From contig NZ_JBNHEQ010000069.1 of NCBI RefSeq assembly GCF_050016015.1, forward strand, positions 7,136 to 71,135: a DNA stretch of 64,000 nucleotides, given 5' to 3'. Below, in pieces: positions 7,846-17,672 of this stretch. The notes beneath the pieces were generated by a model. The model was given only the letters and a program-made list of their open reading frames with translations, had not been told where the DNA came from and did no database searches. The stretch's first letter is position 1; each line of letters starts with the position of its first letter. A program made the translations under genes and the position numbers. The stretch is from Trichodesmium sp002260545. GTDB taxonomy: Bacteria; Cyanobacteriota; Cyanobacteriia; Cyanobacteriales; Microcoleaceae.

Positions 7846-10602
7846 ATGGCCATTAATATAAATTCGGCTCCCACAAAGTTTATTAACTCCCCTATCAAAG
7901 TGAGCAGACGCATACCTCTACGAGCTATTTTAATAGTACCTTTCGTCGTTCAAATTTTTGGGGCAGTAGGTTTAACAGGATGGCTCTCTCTACGCAATGG
8001 CCAGCAAGCAGTTAATGAAGTCACAACTCAATTAAGAAATGAAGTTAGTAGTCGGATTCAGGATACATTGAAAAATTACTTAGAAGCGCCTCGTGTTATT
8101 GCTCAAATTAATCAAAATGCAATTAATTTAGGTCATTTGAATATTCAGGATACAGCTAGTTTAACTCAGCAATTTTGGGGGCAAAGATTTTTATTTGATT
8201 CAGTTAATGTTTCTGCAATTTATTTTGGTGGCGCTGAGGGAGAATTTATTGGTTTAGGATTTCAAAATAATAATCAATGGGAAATTGGGAGAGCTGGTAA
8301 ATCTACAAAAGGAAAATTTCATAGTATTGGAATTGATAGTCAGGGAAACCCTACAGAATTATTAGAAATTGGCAATGATTATGACCCTAGAATTAGACCT
8401 TGGTATAAAAATGCAGTCGAGGCAAAGAAAGCAACTTGGAGTGATATTTATGCTGACTTTAAAGAACTGAGACTTAAAGTAACTTTAGTTCAACCTATTT
8501 ATCAAAATAATAATCAATTAATAGGAGTAGTTGGGGTTGATTTTGTTCTTTCTCATATTAGGGAATTTCTCCAAAATTTGACAATTGGTAAATCAGGACA
8601 AACTTTCATTATTGAACGTTCTGGATTTTTAGTTGCTTCTTCTACTTCCCAAAAACCATTTAGTTTGAAAGAACAGGAAGTTAGAAGAATAAAAGCAGAA
8701 AATGTTGATAATTATCGAATTAGGAATACAGCTAATTATTTAAGAGAATATTTCGGTGACTTTGGCAAAATTGACCAATCACAACAATTAGAATTTAAAC
8801 TAAATGGCGAACGACAATTTTTACAAGTAGTGCCTTTTTCTGATGGAGAAAATTTAGATTGGTTAATTGTAGTTGTGGTTCCAGAAGCAGATTTTATGGA
8901 TCAAATTAATGTTAATACTCGTACCACAATTAAATTGTGCTTAATTGCTTTATTTGTTGCCACAATAGTAGGAATTTTAACTTCTCGTTGGATTAGTTAT
9001 CCTGTTATGCTCTTAAGTGATGCAAGTAGAGAAATTGCCAGAGGAAAACTTAATCAAAAAATTGAAGTCAAAATAGTTAATGAATTGGAGGTATTAGCAG
9101 AATCTTTTAACTTAATGGCACAGCAATTACAAGATTCTTTTATTAATCTAGAAAAAACTAATGCTGAGTTAGAACAAAGAGTAGAAGAAAGAACAGCAGC
9201 ACTACGGCAGTCAGAAGAAAAATTTGCTTTAGCTTTTCAGGCAAGTCCAGATGTAATTACTATTAGTAATCTTGCCGATGGTAGATTAATTGAAGTCAAT
9301 GAAAGCTTTATTCAAACTACAGGTTATAGTCGTCAAGAAGTCATTGGTAAAACAGCATTAGAACTGAATTTATGGGGAAATATTGAAGAGCGAATTCGCA
9401 TTTTTACAATATTAGAAACTCAAGGTAAAATTCGCAATCAAGAGATTAAGTTTAAGCTAAAGTCAGGACAAATTGGAGTTGGGTTATTATCAGGAGAAGT
9501 TATTTGCCTGGATGAGAAATCTTGCTTACTTTTAATAGTTAAAGATATCACAGAACGTCAAGAAGCAGCAGAAGCATTACAAGCAGCAGAAGCAAAATAT
9601 CGTAGTATCTTTGAAAATTCTATTGAGGGTATTTTTCAAACTACACCTGACGGTTTTTTCTTAAGTGCTAATCCAGCTTTAGCAAGAATGTATGGTTATT
9701 CTGACTGTTCACAATTAATTACTAATATTACTAATATTCAACAACAACTATATGTTAACCCTAACCGCAGACAAGAATTTATTGATGCTATTAATAAAGA
9801 TGGGGAAATATCAAATTTTGAATCTCAAGTTTATCGTTCTGATGGTAGTATAATTTGGATTTGTGAAAAAGCTCGTGCTGTCCGTAATTTTAATGGAGAA
9901 TTACTTTATTATGAAGGTACTGTGGAAGATATTACTCTTCGCCAAGAAGCAGAAACAGCATTACACGCAGAACAAGAAAAGTCAGAGCGTTTGCTGATGA
10001 ATATTTTACCAGAACCTATTGCATTTCGACTGAAACAGGATACCAGTGCTATAGCTGATTATTTTGAAGAATCAACAATTTTGTTTTCTGATATTGTTGG
10101 TTTTACTCCTCTATCTGCCAGAATTTCTCCCATAGAATTAGTTAATTTGCTGAATCAAATATTTTCTAAATTTGACCATATTGCTGAATTCTATGGTTTA
10201 GAGAAAATCAAGACTATTGGAGATGCTTATATGGTAGCAAGTGGGTTGCCAGTACCAAAAAAAAATCATGCCGAAGCGATCGCTAATATGGCATTAGATA
10301 TGCAGCAAGAAATTATTAAATTTACAACAGATATTGGTCAGCAATTTGAAATTAGAATTGGTATTAATTCTGGTCCTGTAGTAGCAGGTGTAATTGGTAA
10401 AAAGAAATTTATTTATGATTTGTGGGGAGATGCTGTGAATGTAGCTTCGAGAATGGAATCATCTGGAGAGGCGGGAAAAATTCAAGTTACAACTGCAACT
10501 TATGAACTATTAAAAGATAAGTATATATTTGAAGAAAGGGGAATAATTACTGTTAAGGGTAGAGGTAAAATGGTTACTTATTGGTTACTAGGAAAAAAGT
10601 AG
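7846..10602 (+). CDS. Membrane adenylate cyclase: dCache-HAMP-PAS-PAS-cyclase
   Basis: A 918-residue class III nucleotide cyclase. Domains in order are a transmembrane helix (about 28-50), a periplasmic double-Cache sensor (about 55-330), a second helix (about 353-375), HAMP, a coiled coil, two PAS domains (about 456-700) and the catalytic domain (about 735-915). Metal-binding Asp residues lie in ILFSDIVGFT and EKIKTIGDAY. The Lys of EKIKTIGD and the Asp of FIYDLWGDAVN are the pair that selects adenine, so the product should be cAMP made in the cytoplasm in response to a periplasmic ligand. The next gene is a paralogue lacking the PAS pair, and the two 3' ends are identical over 499 bp. The ligand is unknown. 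Confidence 0.92.
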   Translation: MAININSAPTKFINSPIKVSRRIPLRAILIVPFVVQIFGAVGLTGWLSLRNGQQAVNEVTTQLRNEVSSRIQDTLKNYLEAPRVIAQINQNAINLGHLNIQDTASLTQQFWGQRFLFDSVNVSAIYFGGAEGEFIGLGFQNNNQWEIGRAGKSTKGKFHSIGIDSQGNPTELLEIGNDYDPRIRPWYKNAVEAKKATWSDIYADFKELRLKVTLVQPIYQNNNQLIGVVGVDFVLSHIREFLQNLTIGKSGQTFIIERSGFLVASSTSQKPFSLKEQEVRRIKAENVDNYRIRNTANYLREYFGDFGKIDQSQQLEFKLNGERQFLQVVPFSDGENLDWLIVVVVPEADFMDQINVNTRTTIKLCLIALFVATIVGILTSRWISYPVMLLSDASREIARGKLNQKIEVKIVNELEVLAESFNLMAQQLQDSFINLEKTNAELEQRVEERTAALRQSEEKFALAFQASPDVITISNLADGRLIEVNESFIQTTGYSRQEVIGKTALELNLWGNIEERIRIFTILETQGKIRNQEIKFKLKSGQIGVGLLSGEVICLDEKSCLLLIVKDITERQEAAEALQAAEAKYRSIFENSIEGIFQTTPDGFFLSANPALARMYGYSDCSQLITNITNIQQQLYVNPNRRQEFIDAINKDGEISNFESQVYRSDGSIIWICEKARAVRNFNGELLYYEGTVEDITLRQEAETALHAEQEKSERLLMNILPEPIAFRLKQDTSAIADYFEESTILFSDIVGFTPLSARISPIELVNLLNQIFSKFDHIAEFYGLEKIKTIGDAYMVASGLPVPKKNHAEAIANMALDMQQEIIKFTTDIGQQFEIRIGINSGPVVAGVIGKKKFIYDLWGDAVNVASRMESSGEAGKIQVTTATYELLKDKYIFEERGIITVKGRGKMVTYWLLGKK

Positions 10603-11186
10603 AGTGTGGGAAATATTTTTAATCTTTTCTGTGCTTTTTCTTTCCCCCCAGGAGTTACGGAGGCTAACCCATAAACCTGTTTTTTTCGTGAATATTAATG
10701 ATTAAAAACAACGATTTATCCTAAAAAATCGGTTTCTTGCCGTAAGTTATGACTATAGATAAATAACTAATAACTAATAATTTACTTTGTGTGGTTTAAA
10801 TTGAAAACTATAGCAATCAGTTGTGATTTGTGAGATATTTAAGAATCATTAATATCAGTCAAAATTCTTTTGTATTCTGACTCCTGACTCCTGACTCATG
10901 ACTCCTAATTCCCACCAAAATATCACATCTGATTCCTGATTGCTATATAGTTTGACTTAAAAATAATAACAACCCTCAAAAACTATCAAAAAATTCCAGG
11001 TATTATTTTCCATCTTTCCTAGAAGTAGAAATAAAAAAAATGAGAAGTTACTATTATCCAAATTATAGTCATTTCAAATAAGTATGGAAAACTTGTTCTT
11101 CTGAAAGTATCTTATAGCAATAAATACTTGTCTCAATCTCAATTAAAATGACTATAAACAAAATCAAGTGACAGTCATAAAATCCT
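10603..11186. other. Intergenic region between tandem cyclase genes
   Basis: No gene is seen. The region resembles the DNA upstream of the first cyclase gene: TACTTTGTGTGGT at about 10780 and a block ending in TTTCCATCTTTCCTAGAA at about 11005-11025. It is interrupted by about 150 bp of unrelated sequence (10820-10950) containing ACTCCTGACTC-type tandem repeats. This shows that promoter DNA was duplicated along with the gene and later disturbed. Confidence 0.6.
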
Positions 11187-13178
11187 ATGGCCATAAATAG
11201 AAATCCCGCTCCTACAAACTTTATTTCCTCGATTAAAGTCAGCATACGCATACCTCTAAGAGCTATTTTAATAGTACCTTTTGTAGTTCAAATTTTTGCG
11301 GCAGTAGGTTTAACAGGATGGCTATCTCTACGCAATGGCCAGCAAGCAGTTAATGAAGTCACAACTCAATTAAGAAATGAAATTACTACCCGGATTCAGG
11401 AAAAACTAAAAAATTACTTAGAAGTGCCTCCAATTATTGCTCAAATTAATCAGGATCATATTAATTTAGGTAATTTTAATATTCAGGATACAGCTAGTGT
11501 TGCTCGGGAATTTTGGCGACAAAAATCTTTATTTGATTCAGTTAATATTTCTGGCATTTATTTTGGTGACACTGAGGGAGAATTTGTTGGTTTATTTAGA
11601 ACTGGTAATCAATGGCGAATTGATACAGCTGGTAAATCTACAAAAGGAAAATTGCAAAATTATGGAATTGATAGTCAGGGAAACCCTATAGAATTATTAG
11701 AAATTCGCAATGCTTATGACCCCAGAATTAGACCTTGGTATAAGACTGCAATAGAGGCAAAGAAACAAACCTGGAGTGATATTTATCTTGGCTTTAGAAG
11801 AGACAAAATTAGAGTAGCTTTAGTTCAACCTGTTTATCAAGATAATAATCAACTTATAGGAGTAGTTGCAGTTGATTTTATTCTTTCCCACATCAGAGAA
11901 TTTCTCCAAAGTTTGAAAATTGGTAAGTCGGGACAAACTTTTATTATGGAACGTTCTGGATTGTTAGTTGCTTCTTCTACTTCCCAAAAACCATTTAGTT
12001 CAAAGGCAGATAAAATCACAAGAATTAAAGCGGAAAATGTTGATAATTATCTAATTAGTAATACAGCCAAATATTTGAGAGAATATTTCGGTGACTTTAG
12101 CAAAATTAACCAGTCAGAACAATTAGAATTTAAACTAAATGGCGAGCGACAATTTTTACAAGTCTTACCTTTTTCTAATGGCAATAATTTAGATTGGTTA
12201 ATTGTAGTTGTGGTTCCAGAAGCAGATTTTATGGAGAAAATTAATGTTAATACTCGTACCACAATTAAATTATGTTTGATAGCTTTATTGGTAGCAACGA
12301 TAGTAGGAATTTTAACCTCTCGTTGGATTAGTTATCCTGTGATGCTCTTAAGTGCTGCAAGCAGAGAAATTGCAGGAGGTAAACTCAACCAAAAAATAGA
12401 AGTCACAAGAGTGAATGAATTAGAGATATTAGCAGAATCTTTTAATTTAATGGCACAGCAATTACAAGAATCTTTTATTGAGTTGGAGAAAACTAATACT
12501 GAGTTAGAAAAACGAGTGGAAGAAAGGACTGCAGAACTACAAGAGTCACAAGAAAAGTCAGAGCGTTTACTGATGAATATTTTGCCAGAATCTATTGCAT
12601 TTAAACTCAAACATGATACCAGTGCCATAGCTGATTATTTTCAAGAATCAACAATTTTGTTTTCTGATATTGTTGGTTTTACTCCTCTATCTGCCAGAAT
12701 TTCTCCCATAGAATTAGTTAATTTGCTGAATCAAATATTTTCTAAATTTGACCATATTGCTGAATTCTATGGTTTAGAGAAAATCAAGACTATTGGAGAT
12801 GCTTATATGGTAGCAAGTGGGTTGCCAGTACCAAAAAAAAATCATGCCGAAGCGATCGCTAATATGGCATTAGATATGCAGCAAGAAATTATTAAATTTA
12901 CAACAGATATTGGTCAGCAATTTGAAATTAGAATTGGTATTAATTCTGGTCCTGTAGTAGCAGGTGTAATTGGTAAAAAGAAATTTATTTATGATTTGTG
13001 GGGAGATGCTGTGAATGTAGCTTCGAGAATGGAATCATCTGGAGAGGCGGGAAAAATTCAAGTTACAACTGCAACTTATGAACTATTAAAAGATAAGTAT
13101 ATATTTGAAGAAAGGGGAATAATTACTGTTAAGGGTAGAGGGAAAATGGTTACTTATTGGTTGCAAGGGAAAAAGTAG
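11187..13178 (+). CDS. Membrane adenylate cyclase paralogue: dCache-HAMP-cyclase
   Basis: A 663-residue class III adenylate cyclase, paralogous to the gene immediately upstream but without the two PAS domains. It has a transmembrane helix (about 25-48), a double-Cache sensor (about 55-325), a helix (about 350-372), HAMP, a short coiled coil and the catalytic domain (about 480-660), with the same metal Asp and adenine-selecting Lys/Asp residues. The sensor halves have diverged clearly, for example in the membrane-distal part of the Cache domain. In contrast, positions 12643-13141 match 10067-10565 base for base by eye. That pattern suggests recent gene conversion in the catalytic part while the sensors specialise. 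Confidence 0.92.
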   Translation: MAINRNPAPTNFISSIKVSIRIPLRAILIVPFVVQIFAAVGLTGWLSLRNGQQAVNEVTTQLRNEITTRIQEKLKNYLEVPPIIAQINQDHINLGNFNIQDTASVAREFWRQKSLFDSVNISGIYFGDTEGEFVGLFRTGNQWRIDTAGKSTKGKLQNYGIDSQGNPIELLEIRNAYDPRIRPWYKTAIEAKKQTWSDIYLGFRRDKIRVALVQPVYQDNNQLIGVVAVDFILSHIREFLQSLKIGKSGQTFIMERSGLLVASSTSQKPFSSKADKITRIKAENVDNYLISNTAKYLREYFGDFSKINQSEQLEFKLNGERQFLQVLPFSNGNNLDWLIVVVVPEADFMEKINVNTRTTIKLCLIALLVATIVGILTSRWISYPVMLLSAASREIAGGKLNQKIEVTRVNELEILAESFNLMAQQLQESFIELEKTNTELEKRVEERTAELQESQEKSERLLMNILPESIAFKLKHDTSAIADYFQESTILFSDIVGFTPLSARISPIELVNLLNQIFSKFDHIAEFYGLEKIKTIGDAYMVASGLPVPKKNHAEAIANMALDMQQEIIKFTTDIGQQFEIRIGINSGPVVAGVIGKKKFIYDLWGDAVNVASRMESSGEAGKIQVTTATYELLKDKYIFEERGIITVKGRGKMVTYWLQGKK

Positions 13179-13582
13179 AGTGTGGGAAGGGTGGGGAGAT
13201 GGGGAGTGTGGGAAGGGTGGGGAGGGTGGAGAAACAAAACAATTGATGATTTGCTTATCCGGAAATGATATTAAGATAAAAGACTGATATAGCAATATCA
13301 AATCATTCGTGAGAAAAAACTGTAGGGGTTTGGTCTCCAAATCCCTTGGCGTTTGGGTTTGGAGACCAAACCCAAACGAGCAAATCTTACCGAATAATTA
13401 ATAATTATTAATGAAATAATTCAGGTTTATTAGCTGACCCTTTAAAGGGGAAAAAAGTGCTAGGATATTTCCTTATATTCAATCAAGAACGATTTTAACC
13501 AGAGGTAATTATCCATTATCCATTAATGAAAACCTATTTAGGATTGCTATAACTGATAACTGAAAAAGACTAATAACTGAAA
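13179..13582. repeat. Intergenic repeats including a MITE-like copy
   Basis: Just after the cyclase stop is a GTGTGGGAAGGGTGGGGAG tract (13180-13235). Positions about 13323-13378 are a GTAGGGGTTTGGTCTCC ... GGTTTGGAGACCAAACCC palindromic element. Positions 13387-13530 are a variant of the TTACCGAA... / ...CATTAATGAA MITE-like family that recurs near 28429, 40886, 48643 and 53301. No gene is seen. Confidence 0.7.
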
Positions 13583-14353
13583 ATGAATATCTATCAAATC
13601 TTAAATCAAAGTCAACGTCTAAGAATTAGTGATAACCAGATTGTACCTATTCTCAGCGGTTGTGAAAATGTGAATCGTCTTTTAGTTTTAATTTGGTCAC
13701 AATTGGGCGATTTTGATAACCTAGAATATGCTTGGTGGTTACAAAGAGAATCAGCAAAATTGCAAGCATTGGGGGTGACAATACGAGCAATTGGTATTGG
13801 TAATTATGCTTCTGGTAAGAAATTTTGTGAATTTACTGGGTTTCCGACTGAATCACTATTTGTCGATCCAGATGCTAAATTACATCAAGAATTAGAATTA
13901 TATCAGGGATTAACTTTTAAGTTCCCCTTATTAAATATAGGTCAAAGTGCTTTCTTGAATTTGATGATAATGTGTGCGGGTATTGGGAGTCCGGGTACTT
14001 TAGCAGAAGTGCTTAGAGGTTACACAGGAGATAAAAAAGCACCTCAATTAATTGATGATGATGAAGTAATTCATGCTAAACCTTTACCACCTCTAAAAGG
14101 TTCATTTTTTAATATGGCAGGTGGAAAAGGTTTTCAACGTCCTTTTGAATTAGCGACACTGAGGTTAAGAAATATGACCGAAGTTCTTAGTAATTGGTCA
14201 ACTTATGTGCCTAATTCTGCTTATTTGACTCAAAGAGGTGCAACTTTTTTATTTGACAATGGGGGAAATTTGCTGTATAAACATTGCGATCCTGGTATTC
14301 TGGGTTTTGCCGAGAATAAAAGTAATCCTCTATCTTTTTTAAATAAGAACTAG
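13583..14353 (+). CDS. AhpC/TSA-type peroxiredoxin-like protein
   Basis: A 256-residue soluble protein recognised as the cyanobacterial AhpC/TSA (thioredoxin-fold, PRXL2-like) family. The core runs from RLLVLIWSQLGDFDNLEYAW through VTIRAIGIGNYASGKKFCEFTGFPTESLFVDPDAKLHQEL. The usual peroxidatic TxxC motif is not obvious: the first strand is followed by SQLGDFD, and a Cys appears later in KKFCEFTGFP. A peroxidase role is therefore uncertain and a redox-related role is inferred from the fold only. It is transcribed alone between repeat-rich gaps and has no operon partner. Confidence 0.7.
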   Translation: MNIYQILNQSQRLRISDNQIVPILSGCENVNRLLVLIWSQLGDFDNLEYAWWLQRESAKLQALGVTIRAIGIGNYASGKKFCEFTGFPTESLFVDPDAKLHQELELYQGLTFKFPLLNIGQSAFLNLMIMCAGIGSPGTLAEVLRGYTGDKKAPQLIDDDEVIHAKPLPPLKGSFFNMAGGKGFQRPFELATLRLRNMTEVLSNWSTYVPNSAYLTQRGATFLFDNGGNLLYKHCDPGILGFAENKSNPLSFLNKN

Positions 14354-14526
14354 GGAACAGGGAGTAGGGAGTAGGGAGTAGGGGAGTAGGGGAGTGGGGG
14401 AGTGGGGGAGTGGGGAAAACCAATCAATGTTAGGGTTTTCCTATTATGATGCTCCCTTATAACAGAGCAGCTATCTTCCTCTGTAATTACCATTTCTCCT
14501 GATTCTTAACTCCTCACTCCTGACTC
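14354..14526. repeat. GGGAGTAGGGGAGT tandem tract between convergent genes
   Basis: Positions 14354-14417 are a simple tract of GGGAGTA / GGGGAGT heptamer-like units, the short tandem repeat class common in filamentous cyanobacteria. It starts directly at the stop codon of the peroxiredoxin-like gene. A second ACTCCTGACTCCT stretch lies at 14508-14528 at the end of the convergent HEAT-repeat gene. Confidence 0.8.
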
Positions 14527-15192
14527 CTACCCTAATAAACGTTGCAAAGAAATACTTGCTGCTTGAGACACTTGAGGATGAGTATCTTTTTCCAAATATT
14601 TCAAAGCAGATACACTTTTCGGAGTAGACATATTTCCTAACGCTTCTGCTAACCTTTGACGAATCAACCAATCTTCGGAAGAGGCAAATTTAAGAATATG
14701 ATCTACTGCTTCTAAGTCTCCAATTTCTCCTAAAGCGGCGATCGCTGCTTGTTGTATTACTAACTCCTGACTATCCAAAGCTTCTATCAATAAATCGTGG
14801 GCACGTTTATCTTTGATGTTTCCCAGAGAAACGGCTGCACTAAAACGTACTAACCAACTGGTATCTTCATAAAATGCTCGCGCCAGAGGTTCAAACGCTC
14901 TAACATCCTCCAAATAACCTAAAGCTCCTGCTGCATCAGCACGAACACCATAATCTTCGTCTTTTTCCAATAATTCTACTAAAATTGAGTAGCATTCCTC
15001 TGTCTGTTTCACACCCAGAGCAAATACTGCCATCGAACGTACTGGTAAGTTGGGGTCATACAATACTTTTTTGATGAGAGGCACCGCTTCAGTCGCAGAT
15101 ACTTCCCGTAGAGAAGCAAGAGCGAGGAGGCGATCGCGAGAATTTTCGCTATCTAGTTGAGCGGATATTTGTTCTAAACTTAGATTTTGCAT
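14527..15192 (-). CDS. HEAT-repeat protein (phycobilisome lyase-like / NblB-like)
   Basis: A 221-residue protein made of about six HEAT repeats of roughly 31 residues, such as LPVRSMAVFALGVKQTEECY, YGVRADAAGALGYLEDVRAF and WLVRFSAAVSLGNIKDKRAH. These PBS-lyase-type repeats occur in the bilin lyases CpcE/CpcF and in NblB, which takes part in phycobilisome breakdown. The length is close to that of NblB and there is no neighbouring phycobiliprotein gene, so NblB-like is the best guess. It is still an inference: many HEAT proteins of this size only bind partners. Confidence 0.75.
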   Translation of the reverse strand: MQNLSLEQISAQLDSENSRDRLLALASLREVSATEAVPLIKKVLYDPNLPVRSMAVFALGVKQTEECYSILVELLEKDEDYGVRADAAGALGYLEDVRAFEPLARAFYEDTSWLVRFSAAVSLGNIKDKRAHDLLIEALDSQELVIQQAAIAALGEIGDLEAVDHILKFASSEDWLIRQRLAEALGNMSTPKSVSALKYLEKDTHPQVSQAASISLQRLLG

Positions 15193-15434
15193 ATTTGACC
15201 TTTAGTTTATAAAACTTTACATTTTATTCATATTATAATCAATAATTAGGACTTACGCAAAACAGTTAATTGTACACCATTTGTAGGGGCGAACGGCCGT
15301 TCGCTCAATAGACATCTCCAATAATAAAAATTAAAATCAATTATCGTACAGAAATAATCAATTTTTTCTCCCTACTCCGTCTTTTATGGAGATGTCTAAT
15401 ATCTTGGTTCTGCGTAAGTCTTGATTCAATCAAC
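15193..15434. repeat. Spacer with GTAGGGGCGAACGG palindrome
   Basis: Positions 15283-15304 form the palindrome GTAGGGGCGAACGGCCGTTC-GC, one of a dispersed family with further copies at 27701-27726, 35209-35236 and 43573-43598. AGGACTTACGCAAAA at 15248-15262 and TGCGTAAGTCTTG at 15411-15423 are inverted ends around it, so the whole 15248-15423 stretch resembles a small MITE. Confidence 0.65.
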
Positions 15435-16094
15435 CTATTCTTTGTAAAATTTAATATGGTTAATACTGCCATCTTCCTTCAAAGATTTAACTGCAACTTT
15501 GACATTTCCATTCTCAACAAGATTTTCATTATCGAAATTCTTTGGCTCTTTTTCCGTATAAGGAATACCATCAATTTCATAAGTAACCTTTTTGCCAGTA
15601 GAAGACTTTTTAATTACTTTGGCATCTAAAATATCTCCTTCTTTTAATTGAAGAGCTTTTTTTGATTCCTCTATTTTTTCTTGTCTTTGAGAAATTGTAG
15701 GTTCAGAAATATTAGAACTATTATCTACAGTTTCACCAACAGGAGCAACTTTATAATATTTCATTAACCGAGATGCCCAACCCAAAATTTTTAACATTAC
15801 TTGAGGATTATTCTCATATTTTTTGAGATGTTTTTTACAGGTAATTTCCAAGTTTTCGTCATATTCAGGAGTTTTTTTACTATGTCGGGTATTATTTCCA
15901 TTTCTTGCTAAAACTTTTAAATATACAAAAAAACTAGAACCTATATTATCTCTGTTAGTAAATTGTAGATAAGAAATAATTTTTCTCAACTCATTGACAT
16001 CGGTTTCTTCTATAGTCAAATCATTGGCTATTTTATGAGCAATATTCCATTGTTCGTCTGTTAAATTTTCACTTTGAGAGTCATTTAGAACCAT
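15435..16094 (-). CDS. CRISPR type III-D associated helical/OB-fold protein (Cas11 candidate)
   Basis: I recognise no named family. The 219-residue protein has an N-terminal helical domain (about 10-120) ending NPQVMLKILGWASRLMKYYKV, the size and style of Csm2/Cmr5/Cas11 small subunits. A charged linker follows, then a C-terminal 70-residue segment (LKEGDILDAKVIKKSS...) that reads like an S1/OB-fold RNA-binding domain. It is the last gene of the cas operon: its ATG overlaps the upstream stop by one base (TAATG), with GGAGG upstream. The position supports a role in the effector complex, perhaps as a Cas11-type filament subunit that contacts RNA through the OB part. The role is inference. Confidence 0.6.
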   Translation of the reverse strand: MVLNDSQSENLTDEQWNIAHKIANDLTIEETDVNELRKIISYLQFTNRDNIGSSFFVYLKVLARNGNNTRHSKKTPEYDENLEITCKKHLKKYENNPQVMLKILGWASRLMKYYKVAPVGETVDNSSNISEPTISQRQEKIEESKKALQLKEGDILDAKVIKKSSTGKKVTYEIDGIPYTEKEPKNFDNENLVENGNVKVAVKSLKEDGSINHIKFYKE

Positions 16095-17155
16095 TAATAA
16101 TTTCCCTCCTTTGGTTCGCGGTTAGTTGGATACTCTAGCACTTCAGCTACTCCTGCTAATAGATTTTTATCCAGCAAATTACTATTGTGAGCATCTGCAA
16201 TTTTTTGAGTTATAAATTCCTTTAATTCTGTTCCAGTTAAGTTGTTACTTTCTGGAGGTGTATAATTAGAATAGCGATTTTTCAAATCTTGCTTATTTTG
16301 GAAGATATTAGCTTCAGTTACTTCTATTTTAATAGTACCAAAACCTACTGGTTTACCTGCACCAACTTTTAAAGCAAGGGGATAATTATCGTCTAATCCC
16401 AGAACAATAAATAGAGTTCCTAATTCTTCTGGTTTTAAATTTTTAAACTGCAATTTAGTGGTAAAAATATATTTATCTTTAGCTTGCTGTACCGGAATAC
16501 CTTTATCTTTACCTTTGTCAATTGCTCTATTCGTATTGTAATAAAATTTTCGACCTCTAACTTTACCTTCTTCATTAAAATAGATAGGATTTTTTTTCCC
16601 CTCATCATTAATTTCCGGTCTAGGACGATTTAAAGAAGGCATAAAACCTACAGAACTAACTTCTTTATATTTAGCATCTGTAAATTCAATTAAACCTTGC
16701 CAACCCATAGCACCAAATACACGACTAGCAGGACAAAGTTCATCTAGAGAACATAAACTATTTCGATGACCAAATGGTAAATATTTTCGAGGTATTCTAC
16801 TATCATATTTGTTTGTAATAACTCCTAAAGTGCTATTAGTAATTGCCTCATAAACAGAACGAATACAACCTTTCAAAGAACTACCTTGAATTATCAAACT
16901 ATTATTCATGTCTTGAGTCATAGTTTTAATCAAAGGAATTGAGTTTTTTCCCACATCAGTACCTAAAACAACTATACCTGTAGAAATATGTAAAGCTGTC
17001 TTGACTGTGAGATTTAAGAATAAATTTCCATGTAACAAATCACCTTTAAATTTACTGTGTCCAGCAGGAGATTCTAGGTGGGGTGTTCTGCCAGAAAAGG
17101 GGATTAATTGATATGGTTTAGAATCAGGATTTTCTTCAGAGTGATTATTAGTCAT
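16094..17155 (-). CDS. RAMP-superfamily Cas7-like subunit (type III-D)
   Basis: A 353-residue RAMP protein. It opens with a strand and the Gly-rich turn LHISTGIVVLGTDVGKNSIP, whose Asp is a candidate target-RNA cleavage residue. The RAMP signature IQGSSLKGCIRSVYEAI follows at about 90-106, and GAGKPVGFGTIKIE at about 265-278 is the C-terminal Gly-rich loop. The middle has a Cys/His-rich stretch (GHRNSLCSLDELCPASRVFG) that may bind zinc. It overlaps the end of csx19 by 8 bp and is followed immediately by the last operon gene, so translation is coupled. It probably forms one copy of the crRNA backbone. Confidence 0.8.
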   Translation of the reverse strand: MTNNHSEENPDSKPYQLIPFSGRTPHLESPAGHSKFKGDLLHGNLFLNLTVKTALHISTGIVVLGTDVGKNSIPLIKTMTQDMNNSLIIQGSSLKGCIRSVYEAITNSTLGVITNKYDSRIPRKYLPFGHRNSLCSLDELCPASRVFGAMGWQGLIEFTDAKYKEVSSVGFMPSLNRPRPEINDEGKKNPIYFNEEGKVRGRKFYYNTNRAIDKGKDKGIPVQQAKDKYIFTTKLQFKNLKPEELGTLFIVLGLDDNYPLALKVGAGKPVGFGTIKIEVTEANIFQNKQDLKNRYSNYTPPESNNLTGTELKEFITQKIADAHNSNLLDKNLLAGVAEVLEYPTNREPKEGNY

Positions 17156-17672
17156 TTTGGTTTTTTACTACAATTGTTAAAGCAATAAAATGTACAGTAG
17201 CAGTTTGAGAATCCATAAAATAGCGTTGAGCTATATTTAGATTATCGTCAAGTTCTACTTTAAATTTTCTAGGAAAGCGAGTTTCTATTTCTGCTGTTAT
17301 ATAAGGAGTAATATATGTTCTTTTAGCTTCCCAAGTTTCTAACTCTTTTTTTCTATAAGCAACAATATTTCTTCTTTTAGTTTCCCAAGTTTTTCCTACA
17401 GGTTTAAAGTCAGATATAGACTGAGGTATAGAATCAGAATCACTCAAAACTAAAATTTGATAACCTTTCAGATTTTTTTTCCAACGCAACTCTAAATCTT
17501 GGTTAAACATTTGCCCTTCTATACCAGGAAATTCAGATGGTATTTTTTTGACAATACCGCTTACTTTATGAGGAAAACGTAGGAAATAATAACTATTTTC
17601 ATCAGAAATTTTAGTTAATAATTTGTTCAACTCATCGGGATTATTTATTTGTTTAGTTCCGACAAAACTCAT
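17148..17672 (-). CDS. csx19: CRISPR-associated protein Csx19 (TIGR03984-like)
   Basis: The 174-residue product matches the size and position of Csx19, a small protein found only with type III-D systems. Readable stretches include YYFLRFPHKVSGIVKK and GQMFNQDLELRWKKNLKGYQ. The ATG at 17672 is preferred: it overlaps the upstream RAMP stop as ATGA and has GGAGG about 10 bases upstream. A start ten codons earlier would overlap more. Its molecular role in the complex is not known from sequence. The family call rests on recalled similarity plus neighbours, so it is likely but not certain. Confidence 0.65.
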   Translation of the reverse strand: MSFVGTKQINNPDELNKLLTKISDENSYYFLRFPHKVSGIVKKIPSEFPGIEGQMFNQDLELRWKKNLKGYQILVLSDSDSIPQSISDFKPVGKTWETKRRNIVAYRKKELETWEAKRTYITPYITAEIETRFPRKFKVELDDNLNIAQRYFMDSQTATVHFIALTIVVKNQND

